A stretch of 64,000 bases of DNA from Actinomadura hallensis (GTDB taxonomy: Bacteria; Actinomycetota; Actinomycetes; Streptosporangiales; Streptosporangiaceae), in assembly GCF_006716765.1 (NCBI RefSeq), contig NZ_VFPO01000001.1:2604001-2668000 (forward strand), read 5' to 3'. Positions 41,237 through 51,498 of this stretch are shown in pieces (positions within the stretch are counted from its first letter, which is position 1; the number at the start of each line of letters is the position of its first letter). The position numbers and the translations under genes were made by a program. Below the pieces are notes generated by a model. It ran no database searches. It saw nothing but the letters and a program-made list of their open reading frames with translations, and had not been told where the DNA came from.

Positions 41237-43700
41237 GATTCCCCCCATTCGTCGCGCGGATCGTCAGTGGCCGTGTCGTCCTCGGCGTCCCTTCCGCGCA
41301 GCCATCCGGACTGCAGCGAGGACATCAGGTCGCGGCTGAGCTCCGGGCTCGGCTCCTCGAAGTCGTCGTCGTGCTCCGCGGCCGGACCCGCCCGGCCGCC
41401 CGGCGCGGCCCGCCCGGACGCCGGGGGGCGCGGGCGGCGCAGCTGGGGCGCCAGGTGGCGCTGCCGGATCCGCCGCGGAAGACGCCCGGTGATCTCGCTG
41501 TCGGCGGTCTCGTCCTCGTCGGCCTCGCCGTCCGCGGCCGCGCCGTCGCGGGGGTGCGGGGCGGGCCCGTCCGCCGCCGCCTTCCCGCCGCCGTGCGGGC
41601 GGGACCCGGCCGGCGGCGTGGCGGCGGGCCGCCCGCCGTCACGGGCCGCGGGCAGCGCCGGGAGCGCCGTGCGGGCGGCACGGCCGAGGCGCAGCGGGCC
41701 GCCCGCCGCCGCGGCGACCGGCTGCGGCCACCGCTCCCCGTCGTCGAGCCGCCACTCGTCCTCCAGGACCACCAGCGTGTGCGGGATGAGCACGACCGCG
41801 GTCGTGCCCCCGTACACCGACGGCTGCAGCGACACCTCGATGCCGTGCCGCGCCGCGAGCCGCGCCACGACGAACAGGCCGAGGCGCTCGGTGTCGGCCA
41901 GGTCGAACTCGACGGCGCTGGCGAGCCGCCGGTTCAGCTCGTCCCGCTCCTCCTTGGACAGGCCGATGCCGCGGTCGACCACCTCGACCGCCAGCCCGTT
42001 GGCGACGGTCTCGACCTTCACGGTCACCTCGGTGGTCGGCGGCGAGAAGGACGCGGCGTTCTCGATCAGCTCGGCGAGCAGGTGGATGACGTCGGCGACG
42101 ACGGCGCCGATGACGGCGGCCGAGGAGGCGCCGGCCACCTCGACGCGGGTGTAGTCCTCCACCTCGGCGATCGCGGCGCGGACCACGTCCTCGGCGGGGA
42201 CGGGATGGTCCCAGGCCCGCATGGTCGGCGACCCGGCCAGGATGACCAGGCCCTCGGCGTGCCGCCGCATGCGCGTGGTCAGGTGGTCGAGGCGGAACAG
42301 GTCGTCCAGCTCCTCCGGGCTGGACGCGCGGCGCTCCATCTGGTCCAGCAGCCGCAGCTGCCGGTGCAGCAGCGACTGGCTCCGCCACGACAGGTTGATG
42401 AAGACCGGTTGATGCTCGCGCGCAGCTCGGCCTCGCCGATCGCGGTGGACACCGCGGTCCGCTGGACGGTGTCGAACGCCTCGCTGACCAGGGCCACCTC
42501 GCGCGTGCCGCCCACGTGGGGGCGGGGCGCCTCCGCGTCGACGTCCACGTCCTCGCCGCGCCGGAGCCGCGCCACGACGTCCGGGAGCCGCTCGTGCGCC
42601 AGGTGCTGCGCCGACCGCTGCAGGTTCCTGAGCTCGGCCGCGAGGCGGCGGGCGAACAGCAGCGACAGCGCCACCGACGCGATGACGGCCAGCAGCCCGA
42701 CCCCGAGGCTCAGCAGGAACCGCGTCCGGACCCGCTGGGCGGCCGGCTCGGCGAGGTCCTTCGCCATGATCTCGCCGGCCTTCTGGGACGTCCCCAGCCA
42801 GAGCGGGGTCAGCTCCCCGACGGCGGCCTTCCACTCGCCGGGCGCGGGGGGCGCGCCGCGCTTCACCACGCCGCTCTCCATCTGCAGGAAGGTGCCGTAC
42901 GCGGGGGAGCTCACCAGGGCGTTCATCATCCGGGCGAGCTCGCCGTCCAGGCCCATCAGCCCGAGCCGGACGTAGTGCTCGCGGGTGCCCGCCCATCCGG
43001 CGAAGGCGGCGCGGCTCGCGGCGTTGAGCCGCCGTCCGGACAGGGTGGTCAGCAGCGCGTCCTCGCGCTGCATGAAGTCCTGGGCCCAGTACAGGTACAG
43101 CAGGCCGTTGGTCTGCCGGACGATCCCGGGGTCGTCGAGGTTCACCAGGTTGGTGAGCAGCCGGACGATGTTGTCGAACACCTCGCTGTAGGCGTTCACG
43201 GCCTCCAGCGGGGTCGCGCTGCGGGACTCGATCCGCGACCGGATGTCGTCCAGCGCGCCGAACGCCTCGGAGACGTTGTGGACGCGCCGGGCGTCGCCGT
43301 CGTCCATGCGGTCCCTGACCTCGGGCGACCGCGCGGACTTCCGGAACGCCGCGACGACCTGGTCGGTCTTGGCCCGCTGCTCCGCGAACCCGCGCATGGT
43401 CGCGTCCGAGGGCGCGGTGAGCGCGGCGACCGCCGCGGCGCGCTCCATCTGGACGCCCTGCATGGCGAGGTTGGAGGGCTGGCCGATCGCGTCGGAGTTG
43501 GCGGCGAAGGCGGCCCTCTTGACCGCGGCGTTCAGGGCGGGCACGGCCGCGATCGCCCACAGGACGATCAGCGACGCGAGGGGGACCGCCAGCAGCATCG
43601 CGATCCGCAGCCCGATGGGCCGGGTGCGCGGCCGCCTCGTGGGCACGCGCGCCTGTTCGATTTCCGCCACCTGGTTCGCTCCCCGCCGGATCCCCGTCAC
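41233..43700 (-). pseudogene. Conservon sensor histidine kinase (CvnA-type) with a one-base deletion
   Basis: The gene should encode a kinase of about 820 residues. The first part reads normally from GTG 43700 (or GTG 43670, which has GGGGAG upstream): a membrane helix (LRIAMLLAVPLASLIVLWAI), a nitrate/nitrite-sensing-like helical sensor domain, a second helix (FLLSLGVGLLAVIASVALSL) and a HAMP-like stretch to EAELRASIN. There the frame breaks. The usual continuation VFINLSWRSQSLLHRQLRLL and the whole ATPase domain (LAELIENAASFSPPTTEVTV; DRGIGLSKEERDELNRRLAS) continue in another frame to TGA 41233. Adding one T after 42406 restores INQVFINLSW. Everything else is full length and well conserved, so the break is recent or an error in the sequence. 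The kinase-like ATPase senses an unknown signal and heads the cluster. Confidence 0.85.
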
Positions 43701-44092
43701 ACGAAAGTCTGGGCAGCATACTTAGTCCCTTACCTGCGGGCCAGAGGCACCTGTCCCATTCCGGTCTCATGTTTCGGTCCGGCCCGGCGGCGTCCGGGGC
43801 TGACCGTATCCGGGGTTCCGGCGGGCCGGAGGCGGCCATTCGCCGTCCATTCCGGGAGAGCGCGGCACCTCTCGTTGATCTTGAAGGCGACCATTTCCGG
43901 CGCGGACCGTTGATCATGCAGGTCAGCGGGCATTCGCGGATGCCGTGCCGTCTCCGGAATCGATTGTCGATCTTGGTAAAGCGGGCAATGTGCGCGGTCA
44001 ATGGGGTCGTATCACACGGTCGCGCGTCTTGTGGCGAGAAAAGCCTTATGTCAGGATTCGGATGCTCGTCCCCCAAGATCGGAGACAGGGTC
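43701..44092. other. 392-base gap between conservon and M28 peptidase
   Basis: The gap carries the divergent promoters of the conservon and the peptidase gene. It is lower in GC than the genes (for example TGTCGATCTTGGTAAAGCGGG). No reading frame here has a recognisable domain. No riboswitch could be identified with confidence. Confidence 0.45.
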
Positions 44093-45604
44093 ATGCGCAA
44101 AGCCGCGCTGGCAGCACTCCTGGGCCTTTCGCTCGCCGCGACGACCGTGGCGGCGGTCCCGGCACAGGCCAAGCCGACATCACCCCAGTTGGCCGAGCTC
44201 GTCAAGCTCAAGAACGTCCGGCACCACCAGAAGAACCTGCAGAAGATCGCGGACGCCAACGGCGGCAACCGCGCCGCCGGGCTCCCCGGCAGCGAGATCA
44301 CCGTCAAGTACATCGCCGATCAGCTCCGAAGAGCCGGATACAAACCGAAGATCCAGGACTTCACGTTCGACTTCTGGCAGGAACTGTCGGAACCGGTCTT
44401 CGAGCAGACCGCCCCCGAGCAGCGGGCCTTCACGCCCGGTGACGACTTCGCCACGATGCAGTACTCCGGCGCCGGCGACGTCACCGCCGCCGCGACGCCC
44501 GTCGACACCGAGTCCGAAGGGGTCGGCAGCGGCTGCGAGCCGGAGGACTTCGCCGGCTTCCCCGAGGGGAACATCGCGCTGATCCAGCGCGGCGGCTGCA
44601 CCTTCGCCCTCAAGACCGACCACGCGATCGCGGCCGGCGCCTCCGCCGTCGCGATCTACCAGCTGCCCGACCAGCCCGGCCCGGTCGCCGGCACGCTGTC
44701 CGCGCCGTACGACGTCCCGGTCATCGGGCCGACCAACGCCGTCGGGACCGACCTCGTCCGGCGGGCGCAGGACGGCGGGGTCACGCTGCGGATCAAGACC
44801 GACACCTTCACCGAGGAGCGGGAGGCGTCCAACGTCGTCGCCGACACCCGCCGCGGCAAGAAGGACAACGTGGTCGTCGTCGGCGCCCACCTCGACAGCG
44901 TCGCCGAGGGAGCCGGCATCAACGACAACGGCTCCGGCGTCGCGGCGCTGCTGGAGATGGCCAAGCAGATCGGCAAGCTCGGGCCGAAGGTCCGCAACAC
45001 CGTGCGGTTCGCCTTCTGGGGCGCCGAGGAGGAGGGCCTGCTCGGCTCCCAGCACTACGTGGACAGCCTGTCCCAGGCCGAGCGTGACAAGATCGCGCTG
45101 AACCTCAACTTCGACATGATCGGCTCGCCGAACTTCGTGCGGTTCGTCTACGACGGAGACAACAGCGAGGGGCAGAACCCGATCGAGTCGCCCGCCGGGT
45201 CCGGGGCGATCGAGAAGGCGTTCACCGACTACTTCGCCGCGCGCGGGCTCCCCACCGACCCGACGCCGTTCAACGGGCGGTCGGACTACAACGCCTTCAT
45301 CACCGTCGGCATCCCCGCCGGGGGCCTGTTCACCGGCGCGGAGGGCATCAAGACGCCCGAGCAGGCGGCGAGGTACGGCGGCACCGCGGGCGAGGCGTAC
45401 GACCCGTGCTACCACGCCGCATGCGACGACTACGGCAACGTGAACCTCGAGGGCTACGACCAGATGATCGACGCCGCCGCGGCGGTCACCCAGAAGTTCG
45501 CGTACAGCACGCTGACCGTCAACGGAAACGAGCTCGCCAAGAAGCGGGTGAGGGTCAAGCGGCACGCCCCGCCCGGCCTGATCGGCCACCACAGCGCCCG
45601 GTGA
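44093..45604 (+). CDS. Secreted M28 family zinc aminopeptidase with PA domain
   Basis: The predicted 503-residue protein begins with a signal peptide (MRKAALAALLGLSLAATTVA, cleavage near AVPAQA). Residues about 120-235 are a protease-associated domain (EGNIALIQRGGCTFALKTDH). The M28 domain has the two-zinc ligands His266 in GAHLDSV, Asp278 in INDNGSG, the catalytic/metal pair Glu312-Glu313 in GAEEEG, Asp341 in FDMIG and the late His in YHAACDD. This matches secreted leucine-type aminopeptidases such as that of Streptomyces griseus, with a PA insert. The ATG at 44093 follows GGAGAC. A strong terminator follows. It probably feeds on extracellular peptides. Confidence 0.93.
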   Translation: MRKAALAALLGLSLAATTVAAVPAQAKPTSPQLAELVKLKNVRHHQKNLQKIADANGGNRAAGLPGSEITVKYIADQLRRAGYKPKIQDFTFDFWQELSEPVFEQTAPEQRAFTPGDDFATMQYSGAGDVTAAATPVDTESEGVGSGCEPEDFAGFPEGNIALIQRGGCTFALKTDHAIAAGASAVAIYQLPDQPGPVAGTLSAPYDVPVIGPTNAVGTDLVRRAQDGGVTLRIKTDTFTEEREASNVVADTRRGKKDNVVVVGAHLDSVAEGAGINDNGSGVAALLEMAKQIGKLGPKVRNTVRFAFWGAEEEGLLGSQHYVDSLSQAERDKIALNLNFDMIGSPNFVRFVYDGDNSEGQNPIESPAGSGAIEKAFTDYFAARGLPTDPTPFNGRSDYNAFITVGIPAGGLFTGAEGIKTPEQAARYGGTAGEAYDPCYHAACDDYGNVNLEGYDQMIDAAAAVTQKFAYSTLTVNGNELAKKRVRVKRHAPPGLIGHHSAR

Positions 45605-45633
45605 CCGTCCGGCGGTGACCTGAGCGTCCGCAT

Positions 45634-45668
45634 GAGGGACGCGCCCCGGCACGCGGGGCGCGTCCCTC
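45634..45668 (+). terminator. Strong hairpin after the aminopeptidase gene
   Basis: A perfect 15-bp stem (45634-45648 with 45654-45668) with a 5-base loop is followed by TCCTTTCTTTC, a T-rich tail. It is 30 bases after the peptidase stop and also close to the end of the convergent LLM gene, so it may serve both. Confidence 0.8.
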
Positions 45669-45710
45669 GTCCTTTCTTTCCGGCGCCGGCCGATCACCGG
45701 CCCGGCCGGT

Positions 45711-46553
45711 TCAGCGGAGCGGGAGCGTCTCGGCGATGGCGCGCAGCGCGGGACGCGGGTCGCCGCCCTGCTCGGCGGTGAGCACCTGGACGGCCACGTG
45801 GTCGGCGCCCGCCTCCAGGTGGGCCGACAGCCGGGCGGTCACCGCCGCCGCGTCCCCGTGGGCGACCAGCGCGTCGATGATCGCGTCGCTGCCCTCACCG
45901 GCGACGTCCTCGTCGGTGAAGCCGAGCCGCTTCCAGTTGGAGACGTAGTTCCGCAGCCGGAAGTAGAAACCGATCTTCTCCCGCGCCAGCGCGCGGGCCT
46001 CCTCGGGCCCCGCCCCGAGCACGACCTTCTGGTCGGGGGCCAGGATCGCCCCGGGGCCCACCGTCTCCCGCGCCCGCCGCGTGTGCTCGGGCGTGGTCAG
46101 GTACGGATGCGCGCCCGCGGCGCGCTCGGCCGACAGCCGCAGCACCCTCGGGCCCAGAGCGGCGAGCACCCGCCGCTCCACGGGGACCTTCTCCGCGTCG
46201 AGCCGGTCCAGATACCGGACCATCGTCTCGTACGGGCTGCGGTACTCGCCGGTCGTCTCCGGGTGCCCGATCCCGACGCCGAGCAGGAACCGGCCGGGGT
46301 AGGCGTCCTCGAGCCGGTGGAAGGACGCGGCGACCTCCTCGGCCGGGGTGGCCCACATGTTCACGATCCCGGTCGCGATCACGATGCGGTCGGTGGCGGC
46401 CAGGAGCCGCTCGGCGATCTTCAGGTCCCCGCGCGGCGAACCGCCGATCCAGATCGTGCCGTAGCCGAGGTCCTCCACGTCCTCGGCCAGTCCCGGGTCG
46501 AGCTCGTTCCACGGCCGCCAGATCCCGAGACGTCCCAGATTGATCTTCGTCAT
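45711..46553 (-). CDS. LLM-class F420-type oxidoreductase
   Basis: The predicted 280-residue protein is a luciferase-like TIM barrel of the short actinobacterial type: GYGTIWIGGSPRGDLKIAER, IATGIVNMWATPAEEVAASF and FLLGVGIGHPETTGEYRSPY. These features match the TIGR03620-like group of probable F420-dependent enzymes common in mycobacteria and related genera. ATG 46553 follows GGGAGCGG. It is divergent from polA across 64 bases. No flavin reductase is adjacent, unlike the LLM gene at 16513, so F420 is the more likely cofactor here. Substrate unknown. Confidence 0.88.
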   Translation of the reverse strand: MTKINLGRLGIWRPWNELDPGLAEDVEDLGYGTIWIGGSPRGDLKIAERLLAATDRIVIATGIVNMWATPAEEVAASFHRLEDAYPGRFLLGVGIGHPETTGEYRSPYETMVRYLDRLDAEKVPVERRVLAALGPRVLRLSAERAAGAHPYLTTPEHTRRARETVGPGAILAPDQKVVLGAGPEEARALAREKIGFYFRLRNYVSNWKRLGFTDEDVAGEGSDAIIDALVAHGDAAAVTARLSAHLEAGADHVAVQVLTAEQGGDPRPALRAIAETLPLR

Positions 46554-46617
46554 GTCCGCTCCCAACACCCGGTGCTCCCGTTTCATGCCCCCGTTCCCCG
46601 GTGCCAGGATGAGACGC

Positions 46618-49257
46618 ATGACGGACCGGCCGTGCCTCCTGCTCCTGGACGGCCACTCGCTGGCCTACCGGGCGTACCACGCGCTGCCGGTCGAGAACTT
46701 CGCGACCACCGCCGGCCAGCCCACCAACGTCGTCTACGGGTTCGCGAACACGCTGGCCAACGTGCTGCGCGACGAGCGGCCGACGCACGCGGCGGTCGCG
46801 TTCGACGTGTCGCGGCGGACGTTCCGGGCCGAGGCGTACCCCGGGTACAAGGCGACGCGGTCGCGCTCGCCGGAGGGGTTCGGCGAACAGCTGCGGATCC
46901 TCGACGAGCTGCTCGCCGCGATGAGCGTGCCCGTGCTGCGGGCCCCCGGCTACGAGGCCGACGACGTCATCGCCTCCCTCGCCGCCAAGGCCGAGGCGGA
47001 GGGGCTGCGCGTCCTCGTCGTCACCGGGGACAGGGACGTGCTCCAGCTCGTCAGTGAGAACGTCACCGTCCTGTACTACTACCGGACGGCCTCGGAGATG
47101 ATCCGGTACACCCCGGAGGCGGTGCGGGAGAAGTACGGGCTGAGCCCCGCGCAGTACGCGGACTACGCCGCGCTGCGCGGCGACCCGTCCGACAACCTGC
47201 CCGGCATCCCCGGCGTCGGCGAGAAGACCGCGGCGAAGTGGATCCGCGAGTTCGGGTCCCTCGACGCCCTGCTGGACCGTGCCGGCGAGGTGAGGGGCAA
47301 GGCGGGGGAGAGGCTGCGCGCGGCGCTCGGCACCGTGCGGCTGAACCGGCGGCTGACCGAGCTCGTCCGCGACCTGGACCTGCCGGTGGACATCGCGGAC
47401 CTGCGGCGGCGCCCCTACGACCTGCCCGCGTTCACGTCGCTGCTGGACGACCTGGAGTTCCGCAACCCCAGCCTCCGGCAGCGGCTGTTCGCCGCGGACC
47501 CGGGCGGCGGGCGCCGCGCCCGGACGGCGGAGGGGGAGCCGCAGCGGATCGAGGGCGCCGAACTGGGGCCGGACGAGCTGGCGGGCTGGCTCGCGGACCA
47601 CGCGGCCGGCCTGACCGGGCTGGCCGCCGACCACACCTGGGCCCGCGGCGAAGGGGACATCGCCCGGATCGCCCTCGCGTCCGGCGACGGCCACGCCGCG
47701 TCGTTCGAGCCGTCCGCACTCACCGGGGCCGACGAGCGCGCCTTCGCCGGCTGGCTGGCCGACCCGCGCCGCCCCAAGGCCGTCCACGATCTGAAGTCGC
47801 TGCTGCGCGTGTTCGGCGAGCGCGGGTGGCGGCTGGACGGCGTCGCCTCCGACATCGCGCTGGCCGCGTACCTGCTCCTGCCCGGCCTCGCCGCGTACGG
47901 GATCGCCGACCTCGCCGGACGCCACCTCGGGCGCCGGCCTCCCGACGAGGGGGCCGCCGGGCTGATGCTCAGCGCCCGCGCCGTCCTCGACCTCGCGGGC
48001 CGGTTCGCCCCGGACCTCGCCGCCACCGCCATGGACGCGGTGCTGCGCGAGGTGGAGCTGCCCCTGTCGGACCTGCTCGCCAGGGTGGAGCGCGCCGGCG
48101 TCCACGTCGACGCCGGCCGGTTGCGCGAGCTGGAGCGGAGGTTCGCCGCGGCGATGGAGCGCGCGGCCGACGAGGCCGCCGCCATCGCCGGGCGGCGCTT
48201 CAACCCGGGGTCGACGAAGCAGCTGCGGGAGGTGCTGTTCGAGGAGCTGGATCTGCCCAGGACGAAGAAGATCAAGTCCGGGTACTCCACGGACGCCGAC
48301 GCGCTGACCTGGCTCGCGACCCAGACCGACAACGGCCTGCCGCAGATCCTGCTGCGGCACCGCGACCTCGCGCGGCTGCGCACGACCGTGGCCGGGCTGA
48401 TCAGGGAGATCGGCGCGGACGGGCGGATCCACACCACCTTCCAGCAGACCGTCGCCGTCACCGGGCGCCTCACCTCCACCGAACCGAACCTGCAGGTCAT
48501 CCCCGTCCGGACCGAGGAGGGGCGGAGCATCCGCCGGGCGTTCACGCCCGGCCCCGGATACGAGTCGCTGATGACCGCCGACTACGGCCAGCTCGAACTG
48601 CGCGTCATGGCACACCTGTCGCAGGACCCGACGCTGCTCGCCGCGTTCGAGTCCGGAGAGGACCTCCACTCGACGCTGGCCGCGCGGGTGTTCCGGGTCG
48701 CCCCGGACGCCGTCACCCCGGAGATGCGCCGCAAGATCAAGGCGATGTCGTACGGGCTGGCGTACGGGCTGTCGGCGTTCGGGCTGGCCCGGCGGCTCGG
48801 CATCTCGATGGCGGAGGCGCGGCCGCTCATGGACGCCTACTTCGAGCGGCTCGGCGGCGTCCGCGACTACCTCGACCACGTCGTCGGCGAGGCCCGCGCC
48901 ACCGGCTACACCACCACGATCCTCGGCCGCCGCCGCTACCTGCCCCACCTGGCCGGCGACGATCGGCGGCGCCGCGAGACCTCAGAGCGGATGGCGCTGA
49001 ACGCGCCGGTGCAGGGCTCGGCCGCCGACATCGTCAAGATCGCGATGCTGCGGGTGGACGGGGCGCTAGCCCGCGCGGGGCTGCGCAGCCGCCTGCTGCT
49101 CCAGGTCCACGACGAGATCGTCCTGGAGGTCGCGCCCGGCGAGCGGGACGCGGCGGAGGAGATCGTGCGCACCGAGATGACCGCCGCCTACCCGCTCAGC
49201 GTCGGCCTGGAGGTCGCCGTCGGCGCCGGGCCCGACTGGAACGCCGCCGCCCACTGA
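46618..49257 (+). CDS. polA: DNA polymerase I
   Basis: The predicted 879-residue protein has the three domains of bacterial Pol I. The 5'-3' exonuclease domain has its acidic sites in LLLDGHSLAYRAYHAL, YEADDVIASL, VTGDRDVLQLV and GDPSDNLPGIPGVGEKTA. The middle 3'-5' exonuclease-like domain lacks the proofreading acidic residues, as usual in actinobacteria. The polymerase domain carries motif A (ADYGQLELRVMAHLSQD), motif B (RRKIKAMSYGLAYGLSAFG) and motif C (QVHDEIVLEV). ATG 46618 is preferred, with AGGATGAG upstream; ATG 46609 is possible. It fills gaps in lagging-strand synthesis and repair. All active-site residues seen are intact. Confidence 0.97.
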   Translation: MTDRPCLLLLDGHSLAYRAYHALPVENFATTAGQPTNVVYGFANTLANVLRDERPTHAAVAFDVSRRTFRAEAYPGYKATRSRSPEGFGEQLRILDELLAAMSVPVLRAPGYEADDVIASLAAKAEAEGLRVLVVTGDRDVLQLVSENVTVLYYYRTASEMIRYTPEAVREKYGLSPAQYADYAALRGDPSDNLPGIPGVGEKTAAKWIREFGSLDALLDRAGEVRGKAGERLRAALGTVRLNRRLTELVRDLDLPVDIADLRRRPYDLPAFTSLLDDLEFRNPSLRQRLFAADPGGGRRARTAEGEPQRIEGAELGPDELAGWLADHAAGLTGLAADHTWARGEGDIARIALASGDGHAASFEPSALTGADERAFAGWLADPRRPKAVHDLKSLLRVFGERGWRLDGVASDIALAAYLLLPGLAAYGIADLAGRHLGRRPPDEGAAGLMLSARAVLDLAGRFAPDLAATAMDAVLREVELPLSDLLARVERAGVHVDAGRLRELERRFAAAMERAADEAAAIAGRRFNPGSTKQLREVLFEELDLPRTKKIKSGYSTDADALTWLATQTDNGLPQILLRHRDLARLRTTVAGLIREIGADGRIHTTFQQTVAVTGRLTSTEPNLQVIPVRTEEGRSIRRAFTPGPGYESLMTADYGQLELRVMAHLSQDPTLLAAFESGEDLHSTLAARVFRVAPDAVTPEMRRKIKAMSYGLAYGLSAFGLARRLGISMAEARPLMDAYFERLGGVRDYLDHVVGEARATGYTTTILGRRRYLPHLAGDDRRRRETSERMALNAPVQGSAADIVKIAMLRVDGALARAGLRSRLLLQVHDEIVLEVAPGERDAAEEIVRTEMTAAYPLSVGLEVAVGAGPDWNAAAH

Positions 49258-49383
49258 CGCCGCGGCGCCGGGGCGCGGCCGCACGCGGGGCCGGTCCATG
49301 CCTCGCCGATCTGGGCAGCGCGCCCGCCCACACCGTACGATCACGACTTCCGCCGCTGGGTACAGGTTCCTGGGGAGGCACGC

Positions 49384-49881
49384 ATGGAGATCGAGATGAT
49401 CGTCGAGATCCCCAAGGGATCCCGCAACAAGTACGAGATGGACCACCGGCTCGGGCGCATCCGCCTGGACCGGATGCTGTTCACCTCGACCCAGTACCCG
49501 GTGGACTACGGCTACATCCCCGACACCATCGCAGAGGACGGCGACCCGCTCGACGTGATGGTCCTGCTGGAGGAGCCCACCTTCCCCGGCTGCGAGATCA
49601 CCGTCCGCAGCGTCGGCGTGTTCTGGATGCTCGACGAGGGCGGCCCCGACGCGAAGATCCTCAGCGTCCCGGCCACGGACGTGCGCTACGCGGAGATCCG
49701 CGACCTGGGCGACGTCCACGAGCACGTCCGCAACGAGATCGCCCACTTCTTCGACATCTACAAGAGCCTGGAACCGGGCAAGAGCGCCGACGTCCGCGGC
49801 TGGCAGGACCGGGAGGTCGCCGACCGCACCATCGCCGAGGCCGCCGAACGGGCGCGCGGCAGGGCGAAGACCGCCACCTAG
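49384..49881 (+). CDS. ppa: Inorganic pyrophosphatase
   Basis: The predicted 165-residue protein is a family I soluble pyrophosphatase that hydrolyses PPi to two phosphates with magnesium. It has VEIPKGSRNKYEMDH and the signature YPVDYGYIPDTIAEDGDPLD, with the three conserved aspartates of the metal site. Length fits the prokaryotic hexameric type. GGGGAGG lies upstream of ATG 49384. It follows polA on the same strand with a 126-base gap, so a shared transcript is possible but not required. PPi removal pulls DNA and other polymer syntheses forward. Confidence 0.97.
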   Translation: MEIEMIVEIPKGSRNKYEMDHRLGRIRLDRMLFTSTQYPVDYGYIPDTIAEDGDPLDVMVLLEEPTFPGCEITVRSVGVFWMLDEGGPDAKILSVPATDVRYAEIRDLGDVHEHVRNEIAHFFDIYKSLEPGKSADVRGWQDREVADRTIAEAAERARGRAKTAT

Positions 49882-49935
49882 AACCGCGACCCTGGGCCGG
49901 GACGACCGGCCCGGGGCGCGACCCGGAGCAGCGAG

Positions 49936-51498
49936 ATGGAGCCGGTCGTCGTCGTGGGCGCGGGGCCGGTCGGGCTGGTCACCGCGCTGCTGCTGGCACG
50001 GCACCGCGTGCCGAGCGTGGTGCTGGAGGCCGACGCGCGCCGCGACCCGTCCGGGTCCCGGGCCATCTGCTTCCAGCGCGACGTCCTCGACGTGCTCGAC
50101 CGCGCCGGCTGCGCCGGGCGCATGATCGCCCGCGGGGTGACGTGGACGACCGGGCGGACCTACCACCGCGGCGACGAGCTGTTCTCCGTGACCTTCCCGG
50201 ACGCCGGGCGAGGCACCGTCCCGCCGTGGATCAACATCTCCCAGGCCGAGGTGGAGGGGTACCTGCGCGACCTGGCCGCCGCCGAGCCGCTGATCGACCT
50301 CCGCTACGGGCACGCGGTCACCGGCCTCCGCCAGGACGAGCGGGGCGTCGAGGCCGAAGTCGCCGGCGCCGGCCGGAGCGGCGCCGTCCGGGTCGGTACC
50401 GTCCGGGGCGGCCATCTCGTCGGCGCGGACGGCGGGCACAGCACCGTCCGGGACCTGCTCGGCATCGGCTTCCCCGGGCGGACGTTCACCGACAGGTTCC
50501 TCATCTGCGACATCCGCGCGGACCTTCCGTTCCCGAACGAGCGGCGGTTCCACTTCGACCCCGAGTGGAACCCGGGCCGGCAGGTCCTCCTCCACCAGTG
50601 CCCGGACGGCGTCTGGCGGATCGACTGGCAGGTCCCGGACGATCTCGACCTCGACGCCGAACGCGCCTCCGGCGCGCTGGACGCCCGCATCCGGATGATC
50701 GTCGGGGACCTTCCGTACGAGATCGTGTGGGCGACCGTCTACCGGTTCCACGAGCGGTGCGCCACGGCGTTCGGCTCCGGGCGCGCCTTCCTCGCCGGGG
50801 ACGCCGCCCACCTGTACGCGCCGTTCGGCGCCCGCGGGCTCAACTCCGGCGTGCAGGACGCGGAGAACCTCGCCTGGAAGCTCGCGTTCGTCCGCCGCGG
50901 TCTGGCGCCCCCGGAGCTGCTCGCCTCCTACGACGCCGAGCGGCGGGCGGCCGCGCTGGAGAACCTCCGCGTCACCACCCGGACGATGGAGTTCCTCGTC
51001 CCGCGGACACCGGCGCAGCGCGCGCACCGGCTGGAGTCCCTGGAGAGGGCGCGCACGCACCCCGACCCGCGCACGATCATCGACTCGGGCAGGCTCGCCG
51101 AGCCGTTCTGGTACCTCGACTCGCCGCTCACCACCCCGTCGCGCCCGGTGGACGGCTTCCCCGCCGAACCGGGCGCCGTGCGGCCGCCCCTGCCCGGCGT
51201 GCTCTGCCCGGACGGCCCGTGCGTCGTGTCCGGGAGGCCCACCCGGTTGCGCCGTCTGTTCGGCACGGGGTTCGTCGTGCTGACGGCGAGGCGCCATGAG
51301 ATGAACCTGCGGACCGACCTCCCCCACGAGATCCACGCGCTGGACGACATCGACGGCGACGGCGTTCTCCGGGAGGCGTTGCAGGCGGGACCGGACACCG
51401 TCCACGTGGTCCGCCCCGACGGCCACCTCGCCGCGGTCCTGCCCACCGCCGACCCGGCACGCGTGACGTCCGCGATGCACCGGGCCTGCGGCCGCTAG
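49936..51498 (+). CDS. FAD-dependent aromatic monooxygenase (PheA/TfdB/MhpA type)
   Basis: The predicted 520-residue protein is a class A flavoprotein hydroxylase. It has the N-terminal GxGxxG (VVVVGAGPVGLVTALLLARH), the DG motif LVGADGGHSTVRDLLGI, and the GD motif FLAGDAAHLYAPFGARGLNS, followed by GVQDAENLAWKLAFV. These bind FAD and NAD(P)H. The C-terminal 110 residues form the thioredoxin-like domain common in phenol hydroxylase-type enzymes (RRLFGTGFVVLTARRHEMNL). Such enzymes hydroxylate phenolic rings or act in polyketide tailoring. CGGAGCAGCGAG precedes ATG 49936. It overlaps the 3' end of the convergent phytoene-desaturase-like gene by 4 bases. Substrate unknown. Confidence 0.9.
   Translation: MEPVVVVGAGPVGLVTALLLARHRVPSVVLEADARRDPSGSRAICFQRDVLDVLDRAGCAGRMIARGVTWTTGRTYHRGDELFSVTFPDAGRGTVPPWINISQAEVEGYLRDLAAAEPLIDLRYGHAVTGLRQDERGVEAEVAGAGRSGAVRVGTVRGGHLVGADGGHSTVRDLLGIGFPGRTFTDRFLICDIRADLPFPNERRFHFDPEWNPGRQVLLHQCPDGVWRIDWQVPDDLDLDAERASGALDARIRMIVGDLPYEIVWATVYRFHERCATAFGSGRAFLAGDAAHLYAPFGARGLNSGVQDAENLAWKLAFVRRGLAPPELLASYDAERRAAALENLRVTTRTMEFLVPRTPAQRAHRLESLERARTHPDPRTIIDSGRLAEPFWYLDSPLTTPSRPVDGFPAEPGAVRPPLPGVLCPDGPCVVSGRPTRLRRLFGTGFVVLTARRHEMNLRTDLPHEIHALDDIDGDGVLREALQAGPDTVHVVRPDGHLAAVLPTADPARVTSAMHRACGR

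Noticed and set aside
41233-44313. A single 1026-codon protein spanning the kinase
   Set aside because: Its first half is out of frame with the recognisable sensor domain; only the C-terminal part matches a kinase, so it reflects the frameshift.
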